Origin: Orientia chuto str. Dubai
GTDB taxonomy: Bacteria > Pseudomonadota > Alphaproteobacteria > Rickettsiales > Rickettsiaceae
Reading direction: 5' to 3'
Length of the DNA stretch: 42,355 nt
Assembly (NCBI RefSeq): GCF_000964595.1
Contig: NZ_LANP01000009.1
Location: 1 to 42,355 of the forward strand
How positions within the stretch are numbered: position 1 is the first letter of the stretch; the number at the start of each line of letters is the position of its first letter. The notes under the pieces were generated by a model. That model had not been told where the DNA came from. It ran no database searches and saw only the letters and a program-made list of their open reading frames with translations. Below, piece after piece: positions 35,970 to 42,355 of the stretch. Made by a program: the position numbers and the translations under genes.

Positions 35970-36902
35970 ATGAAAATAATAATTAACGACTGTTCAGTTA
36001 TAACCAGACTTGATAAGTTCTTGAAAAAAAAATATCCACATCTTACTCAAGGCTTGATAGAACGTGGAATAAGAAAAGGTCATATAAAAGTTAATGATAC
36101 AAAACCTAAAGCAAAATTACATGTTAAAGATAATGATGTACTTATTATAGCCGACTATATAATAACTTGTAGTAATCAAAATTATATTAAACCTGAAAAA
36201 CAAATTAAAGATAATGCTAATGTAAGGGCACTAGCTCACAAAATTATCAACAGTTATAAAATAGCTGAAACTTCAGATTATATTGTAGTTAACAAACCAG
36301 CCTCATTAGCTACTCAAGGTGGCAGCAAAATTTTACTCTCACTTGATGATGCTCTAAAGTACCTTAATAAGTTTTTTTATTATAATTTTAAATTAGTACA
36401 CAGATTAGATAAAGAAACTACAGGTTTGCTCATTATTGCTAAAAATGATGAAACTGCAATTAAACTTTCACAGGCATTTTTGAATCATTCGATTAAAAAG
36501 GAATATACGGCTATTTTACAAGGTATTCCTAATCAGTTATCAGGTGAGATAATAACAAATATTTCCAAAACTGGATATAGAATGGCAGAAACTCAAAATG
36601 GCGGTAAAGTTAGTATTACTAAATATCAAGTTAAAGCAGTTTCTATAAATTCGCAATTATCATTAGTATCATTTATTCCAATTACAGGACGTACTCACCA
36701 ATTAAGAGTACATGCTGCTAAAATTGGCTGTCCAATTATTGGAGATAAAAAATATAATAATTATAATACTTATCATGATTATTCATTAAAACTGCATGCT
36801 ACTAGAATTTGTATTCCAAAGTTTAGTAACTATAATAATGAAAGAACATACTATGCACCTTTACCTAATCAATTTCAGCAGATAAAATCCATATTTTTCT
36901 AG
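35970..36902 (+). CDS. rluC: RluC-type 23S rRNA pseudouridine synthase
   Basis: This enzyme isomerises specific uridines of 23S rRNA. The 310-residue protein has an N-terminal S4 RNA-binding domain (SVITRLDKFLKKKYPHLTQ, then RKGHIKVNDTKPK) and a catalytic domain with HRLDKETTGLLIIAKN; the catalytic aspartate is D147. Further family blocks are KKEYTAILQG, GRTHQLRVHAAKIGCPIIGD and LHATRI. RluC versus RluD cannot be settled with certainty by eye. It is the last gene of the run that begins at mnmE. Confidence 0.88.
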   Translation: MKIIINDCSVITRLDKFLKKKYPHLTQGLIERGIRKGHIKVNDTKPKAKLHVKDNDVLIIADYIITCSNQNYIKPEKQIKDNANVRALAHKIINSYKIAETSDYIVVNKPASLATQGGSKILLSLDDALKYLNKFFYYNFKLVHRLDKETTGLLIIAKNDETAIKLSQAFLNHSIKKEYTAILQGIPNQLSGEIITNISKTGYRMAETQNGGKVSITKYQVKAVSINSQLSLVSFIPITGRTHQLRVHAAKIGCPIIGDKKYNNYNTYHDYSLKLHATRICIPKFSNYNNERTYYAPLPNQFQQIKSIFF

Positions 36903-37855
36903 ATTATAGAATATGTTGAAATAATAACTAAAAGAAGAACATAAGAAGTAGAACTTATCTGTATATCAGAGTTTGATATAAGGAAAAATTTGAAATAGGT
37001 ATTACAGTGTTTTTTTGCTCTTATGTGTATAGCCCTAAGTTTTAGATTAGAGAGTAGATTAAGTAGAGGACTTTAGAGAGATCAAGGAAAAATCTCTACA
37101 ATTTCAAGATATAATAGCTCTATTAAATTTTGTAGATACTTGTATTAAAAGTATAATATAAATGAATTACATAGTTTATAGCAAAATTAGTAAATGCTAG
37201 TTTCTCCTGGAATTAAAATTACATTTGTAATTAATGGAATATAGATGATATTGCTCCTATTTCTGAATTAACCAAGTATATTATAAAACAATAATTGTTT
37301 TCTGGGTTTTATAATTAAGATTAAAGCCAGTAACTAGCATAAAGAACGAAAAATAAACTCTTGCCTTTAGTTGAAAAGATTTGACTATGTAAATGCTAGA
37401 TTAATTTTCTGTTGTAGAAAATATGTAACTTTTTTGCAAGTTAAATAAAATATATATAATAAGTTGTTTATAGACTATTTTTTCTTATAACTAAATATAG
37501 TATCCTGAGTTATGGTTAATAGTTTTAATAAGACTAAAGTTAAAGGGTTTAGCAAAAAAAAAGTCCTGTACAATTAAGCTATTTAATATATGATTTACTA
37601 TGTCAAGCATATATATTTAGTAATTCAGTGCAGTAATATATAAAACATTTAGATCATATCTTTTTCTAAGTCAATTTTTGACACAAGATGTTAAGATATG
37701 AATATTTTAATAGCTATACTTGCACTAATAAAAAACAAATTATACACATTTTATGAAAATTTTAATTGTGTTTTATATCAATGAAATATATATTTTGTGT
37801 GTAATATCGCAATGATGAAAAATTATTTAAATATTATGATTTTAAAGGTATTTTT
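36903..37855. other. Gene-free stretch before the type I secretion genes
   Basis: This 953-base stretch has no supportable open frame and no RNA gene that I can see. It contains a spaced inverted repeat CATATCTT/AAGATATG (37655-37662 and 37693-37700) enclosing a smaller GTCAA/TTGAC pair, about 155-200 bases before the ABC transporter. An AAAGGT lies 6 bases before that gene's ATG. The region may be an old gene that has decayed past recognition. Confidence 0.5.
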
Positions 37856-39610
37856 ATGAAACAAATTCCTATAGTAAATAAATTTGTACAGGAATTAAAT
37901 CCCTTTCAAGAAGCTCTAGAGAAGTGTAGATTAGCTTTCTATATAATATTTTGTTTTGCATTTTGCATCAATATATTAATGCTTATTACACCTTTATATT
38001 CATTGCAAGTACTTGATCGTGTAATAGGTAGTGGTAATATTGAAACATTACTTATGCTATCTTTAATTATTGGTACGATTTATTTTGTTTATACTTTGAT
38101 GCAAATTGCTCGTTCATTTACTATGATCAGAATTGGCATATGGCTTGAAAATAATATTTCTCCAATGCTTTTTTCTCACTCCATTGCATCATCTGCAATA
38201 AGGCAGTCATTAGCTACTGGACAATTATTGCGTGACTTCCAGGTGGTCAAGAATTTTTTAACTAGCGTGGGATTAAATACCATACTTGATGCCCCATGGA
38301 CAATTCCATATGTTATAGTAATTTTTATGATTCATCCATATATAGGATATTTAACAGTTGTTGGAGGGACTATAATTATTATACTTGCATTTGTCAATGC
38401 AGCTATAACTAATAGAAATTTAGGTGAAGCGACTGAATATTCTATTAGAGCATTGAATCAGGCAGAAATTGCTAATCGCAATGCTGAAGTCATTGAAGCG
38501 ATGGGAATGATGAAAAATGTCAGCTCTAATTGGAGTAAAATTAATCAGTTAGCATTATCTAAGCAAACTTTAGCTAGCTATCGTAATGGTATTCTTGCTA
38601 ATGTTTCTCGATTCGTTAGATATATAATGCAAATGTGTGTTACTGGAATTGGAGCATATATTGTAGTTAAAACTGGAGGGCGCGAAATGTCAACAGGGGG
38701 AATGATTGCTAGCTCTATACTTGTAGGTAGAGCTCTAGCTCCTGTTGATAATGCAATTGAATTATGGAAACAAATTAATAATACCCTTAAAGCATATAAA
38801 AGAATTAATGACTCTTTTAAGGTATCAAATTTACGTGATAAAGCTATGCCTATGCTAAATGTAATTGGTAAACTTGATGTTGAAAGCGTTTATTTTTCTA
38901 TGCCTTACTTAAGTCCTACTACTAAGCAGGTAGAATATAAACCTATTTTAAAGGATGTAAATTTTGGCTTAAGTCCTGGAGAAGTATTAGCAGTAATTGG
39001 TCCTAGTGCTGCAGGAAAATCGACATTGTCTAGGCTTTTAGTAGGAGTATGGCGGTGTAATTCAGGTACTGTAAGGTTAGATGGAGCTAATGTATATGAT
39101 TGGAATAGAGAAAATTTTGGTAACCACGTAGGTTATCTTCCTCAGGGGGTTGAATTATTTAGTGGTACTATAAAACAGAATATTGCTAAAATGAATGAAG
39201 AAATTGATCCGGAGAAAGTAACAGATGCTGCTTTAATTGCTGGAGCCCATGATTTGATTTTAAGATTTCCAAATGGTTATGAGACAGATATTGGTATTGG
39301 AGGATCAAGTCTCTCAGGAGGACAAAAGCAACGTATTGGTTTAGCAAGAGCTTTTTATGGTAATCCTAAATTTATAGTATTAGATGAGCCTAATGCAAAT
39401 CTTGATGAAGTAGGAGAAATAGCCTTATCAAATGCTCTACAGTATGCAAAACAGAAAGGTATTACAGTTATCGTTATATCACATAGGCCTTCTGTATTAT
39501 CAGTAGTAGACAAAATATTAGTATTACAAAATGGAACAGTATCTATCTTTGGAGATAAAGAAGAAGTGCTGAATCAGCTTAAAGATCATAAAAGAAATAC
39601 TTCTATATAA
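37856..39610 (+). CDS. Type I secretion ABC transporter (permease-ATPase, PrtD/AprD type)
   Basis: This is the inner-membrane motor of a type I secretion system, exporting a protein in one step from cytosol to outside with a membrane fusion protein and TolC. The 584-residue protein has a membrane domain (about six helices; ITPLYSLQVLDRVIGSGNIE is typical of the PrtD group) and a nucleotide-binding domain: Walker A GPSAAGKST at 382-390, signature LSGGQKQRIGLARAF and Walker B FIVLDEPNANLD. There is no C39 peptidase domain. Length is normal. The fusion-protein gene follows 19 bases later. Orientia is known to export ankyrin-repeat effectors by type I secretion; that this pair serves them is inference. 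Confidence 0.93.
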   Translation: MKQIPIVNKFVQELNPFQEALEKCRLAFYIIFCFAFCINILMLITPLYSLQVLDRVIGSGNIETLLMLSLIIGTIYFVYTLMQIARSFTMIRIGIWLENNISPMLFSHSIASSAIRQSLATGQLLRDFQVVKNFLTSVGLNTILDAPWTIPYVIVIFMIHPYIGYLTVVGGTIIIILAFVNAAITNRNLGEATEYSIRALNQAEIANRNAEVIEAMGMMKNVSSNWSKINQLALSKQTLASYRNGILANVSRFVRYIMQMCVTGIGAYIVVKTGGREMSTGGMIASSILVGRALAPVDNAIELWKQINNTLKAYKRINDSFKVSNLRDKAMPMLNVIGKLDVESVYFSMPYLSPTTKQVEYKPILKDVNFGLSPGEVLAVIGPSAAGKSTLSRLLVGVWRCNSGTVRLDGANVYDWNRENFGNHVGYLPQGVELFSGTIKQNIAKMNEEIDPEKVTDAALIAGAHDLILRFPNGYETDIGIGGSSLSGGQKQRIGLARAFYGNPKFIVLDEPNANLDEVGEIALSNALQYAKQKGITVIVISHRPSVLSVVDKILVLQNGTVSIFGDKEEVLNQLKDHKRNTSI

Positions 39611-39629
39611 TAAAAGATTTTGGTAAAAA

Positions 39630-41167
39630 ATGTCTCAAATTGAAAATAACAATAACAGTAGCATCAAAGGAATAATGCCTAAAATGTCTCCTCAGGATCA
39701 AAAAGATATAATGGAAATGCTGCTGAAAAATCAGCAAAAACAACAAAAGTTAGAAAAGTATAAATTATTAAGATCGTTTTTTTCATGGTTATTATTAAGA
39801 TTAAAGCAGTTAATTTACAGCATAGGTGATTCTGTAGACAGTTTTATCAATTTTATTATTAGTCCAAAAGGCACAGCAAAAAATATTGTAGTTCAGACTG
39901 CAAGAGGTCCAATATTTTTTGGAGTTTGGGTAATGATTACTTTTATAATTGTAGGTGGATTATGGAGTGCATTTGCTCCACTAGATAGCGCTGCAATAGC
40001 AGTTGGAACTGTAATATCAAGTACTGAGAACAAAATTATACAGCATCAAGAAGGAGGTATTGTTAAAGAAATTTTTGTTAAGCAAGGTGATAATATTAAG
40101 GTAGGTGATCCTATAATTGCTTTGGATGATACTAAAATTAGAGCTAATGTAGAAATTAAATTAGGTCAATATAGAACATTATTAGCTAATCAGGCTAGGT
40201 TAACTGCTGAACTTGAGCAGCAGGAAGAAGTAATATTTCCTGAAATACTGACTATAATAATAATATACCAGAAGTAGCTAAAATAATGTCAATTCAAACA
40301 CATTTATTTCAAGCTAGAAGAAAAAGCTTAAATGCTAAAGTTATGCAATTAGAAAAAAGAATTAGTTCTTTAGAGGCTAAAGTTGTTGCATCTAATAAGC
40401 AGCTTGAATATAATAGAAAACTTATTCAAAATGCTCAAAGCTTAATTGCTCAAGGATTTGGACAGAGGACAGAGCTAGATAAGTTATTAGTTGAGGAAGC
40501 GAGTTTAGTAGGTAATATTATAATTACTGAGCTTGAAATAAACAGTACTCAGCAAGATATTGAAAGAATAAAATCTGAAGCAATGGATCGTACATTATCT
40601 GAACTTAAAGAGGTTGAGCATGGTGTTATTGAAGCTCAAGAGAGCTATAATTCTTTGATCGATATATTAAGTAGAACTTTAGTTAAATCTCCAGTTGATG
40701 GTATAGTTAAGGTTTTAGATGTTAATACTCAGGGAGGAGTTATTGGATCTGGGCAAAGAATTGCAGAAATTACACCTATTAATGATTCTTTGATAATTAA
40801 GGCAAAAATTCCTCAAAAAAATATTGACTCAGTTAAGGTGGGGTTAAAAGCAAAGATAAGATTTGGAGCTTTTAAATATAGAACTACACCAGTGTTTACT
40901 GGAAGAATAGTATTGGTATCACCTGATACAGTACAAGATCAACAATCAGCTATGCAGTTTAATAATGCGATGGTAGGTGATACTTTTTATATTGCTAAAA
41001 TAGAAATAGATATGGATGAGTTTAATAAAGTAGCCCAGGTGCAGAAATTAAAATTATTTCCAGGAATGCAAGCAGATATTCAAATTATTACTGGTACTAG
41101 AACTTTATTAAGATACTTGCTTGATCCAATAACTGATAATATGTTTAGGGCATTTACAGAGAAGTAA
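39630..41167 (+). CDS. Type I secretion membrane fusion protein (HlyD/PrtE family), reading frame broken once near 40250
   Basis: This periplasmic adaptor joins the ABC transporter to TolC. The N-terminal part has a cytosolic arm, a membrane segment (96-116, FFGVWVMITFIIVGGLWSAF) and the lipoyl-like half motif QHQEGGIVKEIFVKQGD. The first frame stops at 40275-40277. In the frame 5' of the ATG at 40286, coding is continuous (DYNNNIPEVAKIMSIQTHLF), then comes a coiled-coil region (LEKRISSLEAKVVASNKQLE), the second lipoyl half (SRTLVKSPVDGIVKVLDVNT) and the family C-terminus (GMQADIQIITGTRTLLRYLL). One added base (CTG-GAC) gives 512 residues, normal for the family. If the break is real, the exporter would lack its adaptor. 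Confidence 0.88.
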
Positions 41168-41326
41168 AAAAATCTTGTGTTAATATATCGTTCAAGAAAA
41201 AAGAAAAAATAATTCAAATTCTTGGACTATTTTTCAAAAATGATAAGATAACAATTGTTAATTTTTTAATTTAAAGTTGTTATTTTATACTAAGCACTAT
41301 ACATCTTATAGAAATTTGTGGTTTAG

Positions 41327-41617
41327 CTGTTAAAGCTAGATCATTTACCTGCTAACAGTCTATTTGATGCTTTTGTTTATCTAAAGGATACTTTAACACA
41401 ACATCCAACTGTTCAAGATCATTGGACTCAAATTGGTAAGACTATTTTTGATAAGGAGCAAAAAAACAAAGCCACCGTGATTTTAAAATTTTTCTCTGAA
41501 CCAGATGAAAATACTAAGCACCACATTGGAATGCATGGCTTAAATTACTACCGTAATGAATGGAATAGCCATGTCAAAGAACTCCTTGAAGCACGACCTA
41601 CTCCATATTCAATATGA
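41327..41617 (+). pseudogene. Coding remnant of unknown family, C-terminal fragment
   Basis: A 96-codon open stretch without a start reads LLKLDHLPANSLFDAFVYLK, then HPTVQDHWTQIGKTIFDKEQ and ends MHGLNYYRNEWNSHVKELLE-ARPTPYSI before a TGA. The composition is protein-like and unlike the surrounding noncoding sequence. I do not recognise the family. It begins right after an in-frame stop with no ATG, so it is probably the tail of a gene whose front is deleted, in line with the RAGE-type debris around it. Confidence 0.5.
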
Positions 41618-41741
41618 ACTTGAGCTGGTATCTCAATAATTTAAATAGAAAATAATGCAAAAAATAAAGAATCTTGATAAAATTTCTGATAACATTAAAT
41701 ACAGGCAAAAAATTAAAAGTTAAAAAGGTGATTATAATTAT

Positions 41742-42071
41742 ATGAAATTTATATATCAGCTGTTTTACTATTAACAATCTCAAATACAGCTATTGCATCA
41801 GAACAGAATAATCAGCTCATACAACAGAATTTAATTAGGATAAAGATATGCTAGCAGAAAAATATTTTAGTAAAGGAATAACTTTGCATAAATTAGGACA
41901 ATATCATGAGGCAATAGAAAATTTTGAGCAGCTATTAAATACAACCCAAATGACGCCTCTGCTTATAAAAACAAAGGAATTGCTTTGTATGAAATAGGAC
42001 AATATCATGAGACAATTAAAAATTACGATACAGCTATTAAGTATAAACCAAATAATGCATCTGCAAAATAG
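41742..42071 (+). pseudogene. Small secreted TPR protein, frame broken three times
   Basis: With one base added at each of three points, this becomes a 110-residue protein: a signal peptide (MKIYISAVLLLTISNTAIA, cleaved before SEQ), a linker, then two TPR units, KYFSKGITLHKLGQYHEAIE and AYKNKGIALYEIGQYHETIK with the usual YNPNDASA/YKPNNASA turns. An AAGGTG about 11 bases before the ATG supports the start. Breaks lie at about 41746, 41840 and 41931. TPR proteins are abundant in Orientia and usually lie in RAGE cargo. As the sequence stands it is broken; whether that is real is open. Confidence 0.65.
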
Positions 42072-42183
42072 TCTGCTTATATTTTAGATCTTTAACTATA
42101 TTCGCTTTTTTTTATTGCATAACTTACTATTTGCCTGGGATACTAAATTAAGTCTATACAAAAAATGTAAGATTTAATCTTGT

Positions 42184-42355
42184 CTAAGACATATCAGTAT
42201 TATTACTAACTCCTGTTATTTCTGGATCTTCTAATGTATTACTTAATAAGTTATCATAATCACAATGATGTTTCTGAACATAAATATCTTCTGATTGATC
42301 TAATTTTCTTTTTACTCTCCGATCTTTATAAATAATATTGTCTATAGGATCACCA
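42184..42355 (-). CDS. C-terminal end of an unidentified protein cut by the right edge
   Basis: A minus-strand frame is open from the right edge to a TAG at 42184-42186 (56 residues). It starts in the window with GDPIDNIIYKDRRVKRKL and includes QSEDIYVQKHHCDYDNLLSN. The family cannot be told from this tail. The two tyrosines sit in acidic, polar surroundings, a little like the tail of the membrane protein at 18159-19196. There is no visible stop or frame change before the edge. Confidence 0.5.
   Translation of the reverse strand, partial: GDPIDNIIYKDRRVKRKLDQSEDIYVQKHHCDYDNLLSNTLEDPEITGVSNNTDMS

Noticed and set aside
36903-37855. A tRNA or other stable RNA gene in the long gaps
   Set aside because: I looked for a T-loop pattern (GGTTCGA-type) with a matching acceptor stem in the gene-free stretches and found none; a covariance-model search would be decisive.
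41598-41783. Minus-strand open frame of 61 codons
   Set aside because: It overlaps the TPR gene's ribosome site and signal peptide and is simple AT-rich hydrophobic translation.

Overview
The window is very AT-rich (roughly 30% GC by eye). It carries alphaproteobacterial housekeeping genes together with decayed conjugative-element debris of the RAGE type, a Sca-type autotransporter, a TPR fragment and a type I secretion pair. This combination points to Rickettsiaceae, most likely Orientia (the scrub typhus agent) or a close relative. The assignment rests on protein recognition by reading; no search was run.

Layout. 1-1970: debris of a Rickettsiales amplified genetic element (a winged-helix protein cut by the left edge, a multiply frameshifted traA helicase and an unassigned remnant), followed by about 1 kb without a gene. 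2954-6326: a cell-elongation cluster, rodA-mreD-mrdA; the PBP2 (mrdA) has lost two of its three transpeptidase motifs. 6413-8491: a predicted cytosolic or exported protein with the CKSGKDRTG phosphatase signature of SopB/IpgD-type phosphoinositide phosphatases. 8937-10457: a Sca autotransporter (best fit ScaC) with three 31-residue repeats and a perfect 22-bp inverted repeat directly before its start codon. 10738-17913: ubiA, valS and dnaE. 18159-23706: a single-pass membrane protein whose tail carries five spaced tyrosine motifs, then a (p)ppGpp synthetase half that reads, across one frameshift, into a 1064-residue helical repeat protein. 24418-36902: rne, a large NAD-glutamate dehydrogenase split in two, mnmE, xerC, dksA, ppa, holB and rluC. 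37856-41167: a type I secretion ABC transporter and its membrane fusion protein. 41327-42355: decayed accessory fragments, including a small secreted TPR protein, and a gene cut by the right edge.

How they fit together. The core genes cover wall elongation, translation, replication, RNA turnover and the stringent response. The accessory genes look like host-interaction cargo: a possible phosphoinositide phosphatase, an adhesin, a tyrosine-motif membrane protein, a TPR protein and a type I exporter of the kind known in Orientia to export ankyrin-repeat effectors.

A caution for all users: valS, the synthetase-solenoid gene, gdhB, holB, the membrane fusion protein and the TPR gene (three times) are each broken by a frame change in the same direction. 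Each is repaired by adding one base. That could be deletion-type sequencing error or real decay, and it must be settled before any of these genes is called a pseudogene.
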